Assembly: GCF_003732425.1 (NCBI RefSeq)
Contig: NZ_MOBX01000003.1
Coordinates: 744,001-808,000 of the forward strand
DNA: 64,000 nucleotides
Direction of reading: 5' to 3'
Source: Pseudomonas fluorescens
Lineage (GTDB): Bacteria; Pseudomonadota; Gammaproteobacteria; Pseudomonadales; Pseudomonadaceae
Within the stretch, counting starts at the first letter, position 1. Each line of letters begins with the position of its first letter. The notes beneath the pieces were generated by a model, which was given only the letters and a program-made list of their open reading frames with translations, had not been told where the DNA came from and searched no databases. Positions 1-10,100 of the stretch are shown here, piece by piece. A program made the position numbers and the translations under genes.

Positions 1-1185
1 AACGAAGTCGATCTCGACCGCCTGATGCAGGACATGCCGGAAATCACCGACCTGCTCGACACCCAGGACGGCGCGCCGGTGATTCGCATGATCAACGCGC
101 TGCTGACTCAAGCCGCGCGTGACGAGGCCAGCGACATTCACATCGAACCGTTCGAAACCCATTCGGTGGTGCGCTACCGGGTCGACGGCACGCTGCGTGA
201 CGTGGTCTCGCCGCGCAAGGCCTTGCACGGTGCGCTGGTGTCGCGGATCAAGATCATGGCGCAGCTCGACATCGCCGAAAAACGTCTGCCGCAGGACGGT
301 CGCATCGCGTTGCGCGTGGCCGGGCGGCCGATCGACATTCGTGTCTCCACGGTGCCGACCGGGCATGGCGAACGCGTGGTTATGCGTCTGCTCGACAAAC
401 AGGCCGGGCGTCTGCATCTGGAAACCCTGGGCATGGACGCACAGGTATTGGCCAAACTCGATCACCTGATCCGCCAGCCCCACGGCATCGTGCTGGTCAC
501 CGGCCCCACCGGCAGCGGCAAAACCACCAGCCTGTATGCGGCATTGGCGCGGCTGGATGCGAGTACCAGCAACATCCTCACCGTGGAAGACCCGGTGGAA
601 TACGACCTGCCGGGGATCAGCCAGATTCAGGTCAACGCCAAGATCGACATGACCTTTGCCCTGGCGCTGCGGGCAATCCTGCGCCAGGACCCGGACATCA
701 TCATGATCGGCGAAATCCGCGATCTCGAAACCGCACAAATCGCTGTACAGGCCTCGCTGACCGGGCACCTGGTGCTGGCAACGCTGCACACCAACGACGC
801 GGTGTCGGCGGTCAACCGCTTGATCGACATGGGCGTCGAACCGTTTTTGCTCGCGTCATCGATGCTCGGCGTGCTCGCACAACGCCTGGTGCGACGCCTA
901 TGCAATAAGTGCAAACAGGAAGACCCGGCGACACCCGGCACTTGGCGCCCGGTCGGCTGCGCGGCGTGCAATCAAACCGGCTACAGCGGTCGCACCGGCA
1001 TCCACGAATTGTTCTGCATCGACGACGACATCCGCACCCTGATTCACCAAGGGGCAGGGGAGCAGGCCTTGCGCGCATCGGCCGCCAAGGCCGGGATGTT
1101 CAGCCTGCGCGAGGACGGTGAGCGCTGGATCCGCAGCGGCGCCACCGCCCCTGAAGAAATCCTCCGTGTGACACGGGACGCCTGA
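1..1185 (+). CDS. hxcR: Type II secretion ATPase HxcR/GspE, 5'-truncated by window edge
   Basis: Cytoplasmic hexameric ATPase that powers type II secretion. The reading frame is open from base 1, so the N-terminal part lies outside the window. Visible in order: the conserved segment before the ATPase core (DIHIEPFE), Walker [11 protein letters not shown], the Walker B region around [12 protein letters not shown], a His box (LATLHTND), and a zinc-binding element with two CxxC pairs (CNKC, CAAC) typical of GspE rather than of a twitching-motility ATPase. It overlaps hxcS by one base (TGATG). The Hxc assignment rather than Xcp rests on context: in P. aeruginosa the hxc genes are followed by secreted phosphatase/DING genes and pdtA, the same order as here. 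Family call very secure; Hxc label inferred. Confidence 0.9.
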   Translation, partial: NEVDLDRLMQDMPEITDLLDTQDGAPVIRMINALLTQAARDEASDIHIEPFETHSVVRYRVDGTLRDVVSPRKALHGALVSRIKIMAQLDIAEKRLPQDGRIALRVAGRPIDIRVSTVPTGHGERVVMRLLDKQAGRLHLETLGMDAQVLAKLDHLIRQPHGIVLVTGPTGSGKTTSLYAALARLDASTSNILTVEDPVEYDLPGISQIQVNAKIDMTFALALRAILRQDPDIIMIGEIRDLETAQIAVQASLTGHLVLATLHTNDAVSAVNRLIDMGVEPFLLASSMLGVLAQRLVRRLCNKCKQEDPATPGTWRPVGCAACNQTGYSGRTGIHELFCIDDDIRTLIHQGAGEQALRASAAKAGMFSLREDGERWIRSGATAPEEILRVTRDA

Positions 1186-2396
1186 TGAATCGCTATCGTT
1201 TTGAAGCTGCCGATGCGACCGGCAAGATCGAAACCGGGCACCTTGAGGCGGACAGCCAGGCTGCCGCGTTCAGTGTTTTACGCGGGCGCGGTTTGACCGC
1301 GTTGTCGGTGCATAAGGAAAGCAACGTCGCCAGTCACGGTGGCGGTGGACTGTTCAGCGCCAAACTCTCCGACAACGACCTGGCCTGGGCCACTCGGCAA
1401 TTGGCGAGTCTGTTGGGCGCGAGCCTGCCATTGGAAGCTGCGTTGAGTGCCACGGTCGAGCAGGCCGAGAAAAAGCACATCGCCCACACCCTGAGCGCCG
1501 TGCGTGCTGATGTGCGTAGCGGCATGCGTCTAGCGGAGTCGTTGGCCGCACGGCCACGGGATTTTCCGGAGATCTACCGTGCGTTAATTGCGGCGGGTGA
1601 GGAGTCCGGTGATCTGGCGCAAGTCATGGAGCGGCTGGCGGATTACATCGAGGAGCGCAACAACCTGCGCGGCAAGATTCTCACCGCGTTTATTTATCCG
1701 GGTGTGGTCGGGCTGGTGTCGATCGGCATTGTGATTTTCCTGCTCAGTTATGTGGTGCCGCAGGTGGTCAGCGCGTTTTCCCAGGCGCGGCAGGATTTGC
1801 CGGGGTTGACCTTGGCGATGCTCAACGCGAGTGATTTCATCCGCAGTTGGGGCTGGCTGTGCGCGGGGATCATGGCCGCAAGCTTCTGGAGTTGGCGCTT
1901 GTACCTGCGCAATCCGGCGGCGCGTTTGAGTTGGCATCATCGGGTGCTGAAATTGCCGCTGTTCGGACGTTTCATTCTGGGCCTGAACACCGCGCGTTTT
2001 GCCTCGACGCTGGCGATTCTCGGCGGCGCCGGGGTGCCGTTGTTGCGTGCATTGGAAGCGGCGCGGCAGACCTTGTCCAATGACCGCTTGAGCCTGAGTG
2101 TCAGTGAGGCCACGGCCAAGGTGCGTGAGGGTGTGAACCTGGCGGCAGCGTTGCGGGTTGAGAACGTGTTTCCGCCGGTGCTGATTCATTTGATTGCCAG
2201 CGGCGAAAAAACCGGTTCGTTGCCACCGATGCTCGAGCGTGCGGCGCAAACCCTGTCGCGTGATATCGAACGAAGGGCAATGGGCATGACCGCGTTGCTG
2301 GAGCCGCTGATGATTGTGGTGATGGGCGGGGTGGTGCTGGTGATTGTGATGGCGGTGTTGTTGCCGATCATTGAGATTAATCAGCTGGTCCAGTAG
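1185..2396 (+). CDS. hxcS: Type II secretion inner-membrane protein HxcS/GspF
   Basis: Polytopic inner-membrane platform protein of a type II secretion system, 403 residues, the usual GspF length. It has two homologous cytoplasmic T2SSF domains (about residues 65-190 and 265-390) separated by hydrophobic segments near 168-195 and 220-240, with a final C-terminal transmembrane helix (370-396). The start overlaps the hxcR stop, so translation is coupled. It is the last gene of the secretion cluster visible here and is followed by a palindromic repeat and a long non-coding gap. The Hxc name depends on the downstream DING and PdtA-like genes; the GspF family is clear. Confidence 0.9.
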   Translation: MNRYRFEAADATGKIETGHLEADSQAAAFSVLRGRGLTALSVHKESNVASHGGGGLFSAKLSDNDLAWATRQLASLLGASLPLEAALSATVEQAEKKHIAHTLSAVRADVRSGMRLAESLAARPRDFPEIYRALIAAGEESGDLAQVMERLADYIEERNNLRGKILTAFIYPGVVGLVSIGIVIFLLSYVVPQVVSAFSQARQDLPGLTLAMLNASDFIRSWGWLCAGIMAASFWSWRLYLRNPAARLSWHHRVLKLPLFGRFILGLNTARFASTLAILGGAGVPLLRALEAARQTLSNDRLSLSVSEATAKVREGVNLAAALRVENVFPPVLIHLIASGEKTGSLPPMLERAAQTLSRDIERRAMGMTALLEPLMIVVMGGVVLVIVMAVLLPIIEINQLVQ

Positions 2397-2435
2397 TGGT
2401 GTGTCTGATGTTTTGGTGGTGTCTGGGCAGGCCTC

Positions 2436-2501
2436 TTCGCGAGCAGGCTCGGTCCCACAGGGGGAACGCATTTCAAATGTGGGAGCGAGCCTGCTCGCGA
2501 A
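2436..2501. repeat. REP-type inverted repeat, 'gcgagcaggctcg' family
   Basis: Two arms, TTCGCGAGCAGGCTCGGTCC and its near reverse complement ending at 2501, flank a short spacer. The left arm carries GGTCC where the other copies have GCTCC. The same element recurs near 31.5, 32.4, 41.2, 51.1 and 54.4 kb, always between genes. Confidence 0.85.
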
Positions 2502-2591
2502 GGGGCCAGTCCGGGCAACAAAAGATCCAGATTTTTTCCAGGACTTCAGCATCACCCGACCCTCAAAAGAACCATCCTCGGGTTCTCCTTT

Positions 2592-2736
2592 CTGTCATCT
2601 GCAACCACCCGCCAACGCCTCCAGCCCGATTCAGCCAAACCCGCGATCCAGACGCTGCGCAGCAGCCGACAAACACCCGAGAAAATCCCTTCAGAAACGC
2701 CTCACACCTCCCGAGGTTTTTTCCTTTATCTGTCAC
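2592..2736 (+). promoter_or_regulatory. Possible PhoB-box half sites upstream of the DING gene
   Basis: CTGTCAT at 2592-2598 and CTGTCAC at 2730-2736 match the 7-base unit of the Pho box, but neither has a good second unit 11 bases away, so this is weak. Hxc substrates and PdtA are known phosphate-starvation genes, which is the only reason to look here. Confidence 0.2.
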
Positions 2737-2865
2737 CGGAAACTGCGAATTTCTCAGTGCGACTTAACCAAGGCCAGCGCCAGCGAGGGCCAGGTGAGTC
2801 CTCCCGGTGTCATGCAAGTCATCCGAAAACCTGTGTTCACAACCTAGTTGAAAAGGAGATTCTTC

Positions 2866-3975
2866 ATGTTCAAGCGCACTCTGATCGCAGCATCCCTGAC
2901 CGTCGCCGCTCTGGCCTCTGCTCAAGCCATGGCCGTTACCGGTGGTGGTGCAACGCTGCCTGCCGCTCTGTACAAAGGTTCTGCCGACAGCATCCTGCCA
3001 GCCAACTTCAGCTACGCTGCCATCGGTAGCGGTGGCGGCAAGACTGCCTTCCTGACCAACAACCCGGCTGGCCTCAGCGCCTCTGGTACCGTGCACTTCG
3101 CCGGTAGCGACTCGATCCTCAGCACCGCGGAACTCAACACCTACACCACCACTTACGGCGCTTCGTTCGGTCCGCTGATCCAACTGCCTTCGGTGGCCAC
3201 TTCGGTAGCCATCCCGTACAAAAAAGCCGGCCAGACCGCTCTGAACCTGACCAGCGCTCAGCTGTGCGATGCTTTCTCCGGTGCCAAAACCACGTGGGGC
3301 GCGCTGCTGGGCACTGCTGACACCACTCCGATCCGTGTTGTTTATCGCAACGTTTCCAGCGGTACTTCGGAAATCCTGACCCGTCACCTGAACTCGGTTT
3401 GCCCGGCTCAGTTCACCACCAACTCGACCTTCACTGCCGCTCGCGTCGGCGGCGGCGCACTGCCTACTGGCTGGGTCGGCGTTGCCAACACTTCTGATGT
3501 CGCCACTACCGTGAACGCGGTTGACGGTTCGATCGGTTATGTCGGTCCGGACGGTGTTGACGCTACCAGCAACGCTGTTGTTGCTCGCGTCAACGGCGTC
3601 CAGCCAACCTCGCTCAACGTGACCCTGGCACTGTCTTCGGTTGCCGCTCCTTCGACGGCTGCTCAGGCTGTAAACCCAGCCAACTGGTCGCCAGTGGTGG
3701 CTAACCCAGCATTGGGTTACAAACTCGCTGCCTACACCAACTTCATCTTCGGTCAGTGCTACAAGGACGCAGCCGTGGCCGCTTCCGTGAAGGCCTTCCT
3801 GACCACTCACTACAGCATCCCGGGCAACAACGCGGCGACGCAGGCGCACAAGTTTGTCGCCGTGCCTGATTCGTGGAAAAACGCTGTAACCGCCAACTTC
3901 ATCACCAACACGTCGGGCAACAACCTGGACATCAACAACACCACCGTGTGCAACACCATCGGTCGTCCTTTGTAA
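2866..3975 (+). CDS. Secreted DING/PstS-like phosphate-binding protein
   Basis: A 369-residue protein with a clear signal peptide (residues 1-23, ending AQAMA) and a mature N-terminus beginning VTGGGATLP, close to the DINGGGATLP hallmark of DING proteins. These are PstS-fold phosphate binders, some with phosphatase activity, secreted by several pseudomonads; the LapA-type phosphatase exported by the Hxc system is related. Four cysteines (in LCDAF, SVCP, GQCY, TVCNT) could form two disulfides, fitting extracytoplasmic folding. The start at 2866 is chosen because AAGGAG precedes it by 8 bases; an in-frame ATG 18 bases upstream would put charged residues before the signal peptide. The position directly after hxcS and before a rho-independent terminator suggests a monocistronic, phosphate-regulated Hxc substrate. 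Enzymatic activity cannot be read from sequence. Confidence 0.88.
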   Translation: MFKRTLIAASLTVAALASAQAMAVTGGGATLPAALYKGSADSILPANFSYAAIGSGGGKTAFLTNNPAGLSASGTVHFAGSDSILSTAELNTYTTTYGASFGPLIQLPSVATSVAIPYKKAGQTALNLTSAQLCDAFSGAKTTWGALLGTADTTPIRVVYRNVSSGTSEILTRHLNSVCPAQFTTNSTFTAARVGGGALPTGWVGVANTSDVATTVNAVDGSIGYVGPDGVDATSNAVVARVNGVQPTSLNVTLALSSVAAPSTAAQAVNPANWSPVVANPALGYKLAAYTNFIFGQCYKDAAVAASVKAFLTTHYSIPGNNAATQAHKFVAVPDSWKNAVTANFITNTSGNNLDINNTTVCNTIGRPL

Positions 3976-4000
3976 GCTCGGACTGTCGTAACACCAGTGG

Positions 4001-4031
4001 CGGCAACCTTCGGGTTGCCGTCATTTTTTTT
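4001..4031 (+). terminator. Rho-independent terminator of the DING gene
   Basis: The stem CGGCAACC-ttcg-GGTTGCCG is followed by a T-rich tract (tcattttttttg), 25 bases after the DING stop codon. Confidence 0.85.
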
Positions 4032-4178
4032 GCCCGACTACTCCTCGAACATGAAGTTTGTGTGACATCCGTTCGGTCGTGCCCCTCGCCAACGGCCTAT
4101 GTCGTAACAGCAGGTTTTTTGCAGGCCTGCGGCATCTTTGGCAACCAAAGTGTGGCAATCAAAAAGGATCTCGTAGTG

Positions 4179-7100
4179 ATGCTCGCTCGCCCATCCCGTC
4201 GTCGTACCCATGTTCTGTCCTCCAAGCGTGAAGCCATGGAGCCGACGCTGTGGCTGCTCAAGCCGTTGGCTCACGCCGTGGCGTTGTGCCTGGTGGCGGG
4301 CAGCGCGCAGGCGCAGACGGCATTCAGCTCGAGCTGGTTTGCTGCCAAGGGTGCTGCGCAACAGGCAGCGGCGGCGCGTCCGGGCATGGGCGGCTTGCCG
4401 GGGATGACACCGCCGCTGGCTCAACAACAGAAGGCCAATCAGCAGCTGCAGCGTTCGATCCAGACGTTGAACAACACCGTTGCCGCGATTGCCGCACAAC
4501 AAGCGGCCCAGGCGGCCGGCCGTGCTGCCGCATTGGGCACGGTGCAGTTTGTGCCGGACGGTCTGGGTGAGGGCGGTTTGAAAGTCGATAACAGCCTGGC
4601 CCAGGGTTGGCAGAACGCCAAGGGCCCGCAACAGACTCAGGCTGACGGCAAGACCACGGTGAAGATCGAGCAGACCGCCGACAAGGCGATCCTCAACTGG
4701 GAAACCTTTAACGTCGGCCGCAACACCACGGTCGAGTTCGCTCAGCAAGCGAACTGGGCGGTGCTCAACCGGGTCAACGACCCGAGCGCGCGGGCCAGTC
4801 AGATTCAGGGTCAGATCAAGGGTGCCGGCACGGTGATGCTGGTCAACCGCAACGGCATCGTCTTCAGCGGCAGCAGTCAGGTCAACGTACGCAACCTGGT
4901 GGCGGCGGCGGCGAATATCACCGATATCCAGTTCCGCGATCGTGGGTTGTACTTCGACAGCACCGGCACTCAGCCGACCTTCACCGATGCCGCTGGCAAG
5001 GTGTTGGTGGAGCGCGGGGCGTCCATCGAGACGCACAAACCAGCGGTTTCCACCGATGCCGGTGGTTATGCCTTGCTGCTCGGCAACGAAGTGCAAAACG
5101 ACGGCAGCATCAGCACCGCCAAGGGGCAGACGGTATTGGCCGCCGGTGACCGGTTCTACATCCGCAAGGGCTCGGGCACCGAGGGTAATGCCTTTTCGAC
5201 GACCTTCGGCAACGAGGTCACGCCAGGCTTCAAGGCCGGCGCTGTGGCGGGCAAAGTCACGAACAACGGCCTCATTCAGTCCGCCACTGGCGACATCACG
5301 TTGGCCGGTCATGAGGTGGTGCAGAACGGCGTTTTGCTCGCCAGCACCTCAGTGTCTACGCGCGGCACGATTCATTTGTCCAACCCGGGCACCGACAGCA
5401 CTGGCAGCGTCACGCTGGGACAGGGCAGTGCCACGGCGATCATGCTCGACAGCAGCGACCTTACGGCGCTCGACAGTCAGCGCGACGCTGCCCTGACCGG
5501 GGTCAACGCCAACAACCGCATCCGTGGCGATCAATCGCGTATCGAGATCCAGAGCGGCGGCAGCGTCGAGTTCCAGAACGGCTCGATCACCTTGGCCACC
5601 GGCGGACAGGTCGCGGTCAGCGCTCAGCGTCGCAGTCTGGTACGCGACGGCGCGATGATCGATGTGTCTGGGGCGCTCGGCGTCAAGGTCGCGATGGAAA
5701 ACAACAACATCAAGATCAACGTGCAGGGCAATGAACAGCGCGACGCGTCGATCAACCGCGAGAAGGGCGCGCTCAACAGCAACGACGTCTGGGTCGACGT
5801 GCGCGAATTGGTCTACGTGCCGGCCGGCACCAACGGCTATGCCACGGATCGCTGGTACACGGCGGGTGGCTTGCTGGAAGTGGGCGGCTACCTCGGCACG
5901 CAGGGGCACAGCATCGGCGAATGGATGGCCCAGGGCGGTACGGTGAGTTTTGCCGGCAATGATGTGGTCACCGAGAAGGGGTCGCTGATCAATCTGTCCG
6001 GCGGCACGCTGGATGTGCAGAGCGGCCAGATTCGCCAGAGCTGGCTGCGCGGTGCGGATGGCAAACTTTACGAAGTCTCGCGCGCGCCGGGCGATCTGCT
6101 CTACACCGGGCTGTACAAAGGCTATGAGGACAACAGCGAACGCTGGGGCCAGACCAGCTACTTCTACAACCCGTTGATCGCGCCGCGTTCACGCTTCGAA
6201 TCGGGTTACACCGTCGGCCGTGACGCCGGGCAACTGGTGGTCGCCACCGCCAATGCGGTACTCGACGGGCAGATGATTGGCGAGGTGTACCAGGGCGAGC
6301 GGCAGAATCAGGCAGCCAAACCGGTACTCGATGGCTATGAGCAGAGCCAGACCGCACTGGCGCGGCGGGCGCAGTTGATCGTCGGCAGTTATGACCCGAC
6401 CTGGGTCGCCGCCGCGAGCGGCTTGTTGTACACGCTTAACCCGACGCTGGATCAAGTGCAGATTGGCGGCGAGCGCCCGGTCGCCGGCAGTGATCTGGAT
6501 CTGGCCGGTGCGGTGTCCGATGCGCGCAAGGGCAAGTTGTATCTCGATAACGATCAACTCAATGGCTTCCGCCTCGGTGCCCTCAAAGTCGCGGCCAAGG
6601 ATCAGGTCATTGTCGATGGCGCACTGACCGTCGATAACGGTGGCGACATCACCCTGTACTCCCCGGACGTGCAAATCGGCGCCGACCTGACCGCGCGTGG
6701 CGGTAGCCTGCGCCTGGGCAACGTGCTCAATCAGTTCCTCAGTAGCGACACCGCTGACACTCGGCTCACGGCGAAGGTCGACAAGGCGACGCAGGTCAAC
6801 GTGGCCGACGGTGTGCGACTCGATACTCGTGGCGTGTGGAGCAACCTGCGCACCAACCCGGATGATGGTGCGAGCCTGGCATATCTCAACGGTGGCTTGG
6901 TATCGATCCGCAGCAGTGGTGATATCGATATCGGCGCGGGCAGTCTGCTTGATGTCTCCTCCGGTGGCGCTGTGCTGGCCAACGGCAAGACCCGTGGCGG
7001 CAAGGGTGGTGACTTGACGCTGGAATCCAGTGCGATTTCGGCGCCTGGTAAAACCCGCCTCGACCTTGCGGGTGAACTGCGTGGCTACGGTGTCACGGGC

Positions 7101-10100
7101 GGCGGCACGCTGACAGTGCAGGCCAACAAGATCCTCGTTGGCCAGACCGACCAGGCATTGGCCGACAACACCCTGCAACTGTCCGGTGATCTGTTCAGCA
7201 AGGGTTTTTCCGCTTACAACCTGATCGGCCTGAGCGGGCTGGATGTTGCCGAAGGCACAGCGATTGACATCACCCTGCCGGTGTACCGATTTGGTGATGC
7301 CGCGCCGAATCAGGTCAGTGGTGTCGACCCGCAAACGGCGCTTGAGTTGTGGACGCCGACGCTGTTCCAGGAAAACCCGACCAAGGGCCTGCTGACCCAA
7401 CGTGCCGGCGCCAGCCTGACGTTGCAGGGCGGCGCCAGCCTGATCGGTTTGATCGATGCCGCCAACAGCACGTTGACCCTGGGCCGTGGTTCGCGCATCA
7501 GTGTCGATCCGGGGCAGAGCATCAAGCTGCGAGGGGCGGGGCAGATCACGGTCGAAGGTGAACTGAATGCCTGGGGCGGGACGATTGATATTCGTCAGCA
7601 ACAGTTCGGCTCGATCAACCCGGGCACCTCCAATCAAGTGGCGGATTCGAATGCGCACCACCGTTCGATCTGGATCGGCGAGCAGGCCGTACTGGATGTC
7701 GCCGGACGCGCCAATACCGCCATTGATGCCCTGGGGCGCACGTACGGTCAGGTCGGCAAGGGCGGCAGCATCATCATCGGTGGCGAAATAGACACGAAGC
7801 TGGCGACGGCCACAGCGGCCGATGCCTATGTCATCGTTCGTCAGGGGGCTCGACTCGATGCGTCCGGCACCGAAGCTGTTCTCGATATCGCCGGTCAGGG
7901 GCCGACCCGCGTCGCAACGGATGGCGGGCGCATCAGCCTGAGTTCCTACAACGGCGTGTTCGTGGAGGGCAGCTTGCGTGCGGCGGCCGGAGGTGTCGGC
8001 GCTGCCGGTGGGCGTCTGGAGCTGGCGCTTGAGGCCCCGTTGTACATGGACTCGGCAAGCAATGCGGTGCGCGCGCCGAGGGAAATCATTATCGGCCAGG
8101 GCCCGGGGGACACGCGGCTGTCCGCCACTCTGCGACCGGGCGAGGGCGCCGACAGTTTGCGCTACGGCCAGACGCGCCTGAGTGCCGATGGATTGATGGC
8201 CGGCGGTTTCGACAACCTGAGTCTGCTGAGCAACGGCTTGCTGTCGTTTGACGGTGACGTCAATTTGCACATGAACCAGAGCCTCAATCTGTTTGCCGGG
8301 GCGCTCTCGCTGGCAGAAAATTCCAGTGATGCGGCACGTATCGACTTGCGCGCGCCGTACCTGCGCCTGTCCGGTGTCGGTACTTACTTTGAAGCCCCCA
8401 CCATGACGCGGCCACGGGTGACCCTCAATCCCACGAACCGATTGTCGCAGGCCACCTTCAATGCATCGGCGAACCTGCTGGATGTGGGCAACGGGCTGTC
8501 GTTCGGTACGCAGGGTGCGATCTTGCAACAGCAAGGGCCTGCCGTTGCATACAGTCGCCGGGCATTCGGCCTGGTGTCGCTCGACAGCAGCGGTGACCTG
8601 CGTTTCCTCGCCCCCAACGACCGTGCCGAAAAAACCCGCCTGTGGGCCCCGGGAGACTTGAATCTCGGTGCGGCGCAAATCTACCCCGCCACGGGCGTGC
8701 AGGCTGACGTCCGCGCCGGCTATCAGGGCGCCGACCGGGCGAACGAACACACCCTGCGCATCAGCGGCCGCGGCGCGGCACCTGCGGCGGTGCCTTACTC
8801 GGTATTCGGCAGTTTGAGCCTGACCGCGGGCACCCTCGAGCAGGGCGGGGTGATCCGTGCACCGTTGGGCCTGATTACCCTGGGTGACGATGTCCTGACC
8901 ACCACACGCGAGGTGCGCCTGTTGCCGGGCAGCGTGACGTCGGTCAGCGCCGCCGGGTTGGTCATGCCTTACGGCGGCACCACCGATGGCATCGACTATC
9001 GCTACAACGACAAGTCTGTCGTCTTGAATGGCATCACCGGCGAAACCAATGGCGTGGTCGTCAACTCGCAATATATCGATGTACAGAGTGGTGCGACCCT
9101 TGATCTGTCCGGTGGCGGTGACCTTCGCGGCGCCGGTTTCGTGTCCGGGCGTGGCGGCTCCACCGATGCTCGTCTCAATCCGTTGGTACGCAACGCCGCC
9201 GACGGCACCTTCAGCTTGCCAGGGCTTGCGAGCAATCCGGTCTACGCCATCGTGCCGGGCAATCAGAGCGTTTATGCGCCGGTGGTGGCAGGGGCCGCTG
9301 CAGTGGATCCGCGTGTCGGCCAGCAGATCACCCTTGGCGCGGGCGTGCCGGGTCTGGCCGCAGGCACCTACACCTTGTTGCCCTCCAGCTTTGCCCTGTT
9401 GCCGGGGGCGTTTCGCGTTGAAGTCAACGGTCAGGCGACGCCGAGCGGGACGACGCGTGCGCTGCAACTGGGCAACGGCTCCTGGACCAGCAGCGGACAG
9501 ATGTCGATTGCCAATACCGGTTTGCGTGACAGCCTCGCCAGCCAGGTGATTCTGACCTCTGCCGATGTGTTGCGCCGCTACTCGCAATACAACGAAACCA
9601 GCCTGACCCAATTCATTTACAGCGATGCCGCACGCCGGGGCGTGCCGCGTGCGCTGGCGCCCATGGACGGCAAGACGCTGGATTTGCGTCTGAACGCCGG
9701 TGGCGAACAAGACATTGCTTTGCAGTTCAACGGGCATGCGCTGTTCAAGGCCGCCGAGGGTGGCTTTACCGGCACCGCCGTACTGCGCGGGGGCAATGCC
9801 GGTGCGAACTTTGAAATCCTTGGTGCAGGGCATGCGCCAACCGCTGACTTCGATGGCGTCTCGGTCTACGCTGACACGCTCAACAACCTCAATGCCGGAC
9901 GCCTGAGCATCGGTGCGATGCCGAACGTCATGTACGGTAACTCGGCCAACATCATCGGATTCCTTGGCACCAGCAAAGACATTGTTCTGCGTGAAGGGGC
10001 GATCCTGTCGGCGCCGGAAGTCTTGTTGCGCACCACGTCGACCCTTGGTGGCATCACGGTCGAGGCGGGGGCGGGGATCAATACCCTGGGACGCGGCGAT

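Larger units (their letters stand above)
2397..2865. other. Long intergenic region upstream of the DING gene
   Basis: A 469-base gap without a convincing gene. It holds an extragenic palindrome (2436-2501) and, further down, two CTGTCAT/CTGTCAC-like motifs that could be parts of Pho boxes. The small open frames crossing it have no family resemblance and run through the palindrome. It most likely carries the regulated promoter of the DING gene. Confidence 0.6.

Noticed and set aside
2436..2501. Mobile insertion sequence ends
   Set aside because: Short palindromes without any transposase or target duplication; they match the dispersed REP family instead.
1584..2555. 323-codon minus-strand frame opposite hxcS
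   Set aside because: Antisense shadow rich in Gln, Arg and His, without family resemblance; hxcS is clearly coding.
4051..4070. Pho box before pdtA
   Set aside because: GTGACAT only fits when read on the opposite strand with a poor second unit, too weak to list.
3873..4178. N-terminal extension of the pdtA frame
   Set aside because: Overlaps the DING gene and its terminator, has His/Gln-rich nonsense composition; the ATG at 4179 has a ribosome site and starts a signal peptide.
6189..9833. 1214-codon open frame on the minus strand inside pdtA
   Set aside because: Antisense to a highly repetitive GC-rich gene; Gln/Arg/His-rich composition and no domain. Same for the 1103-codon minus frame at 10113-13424.
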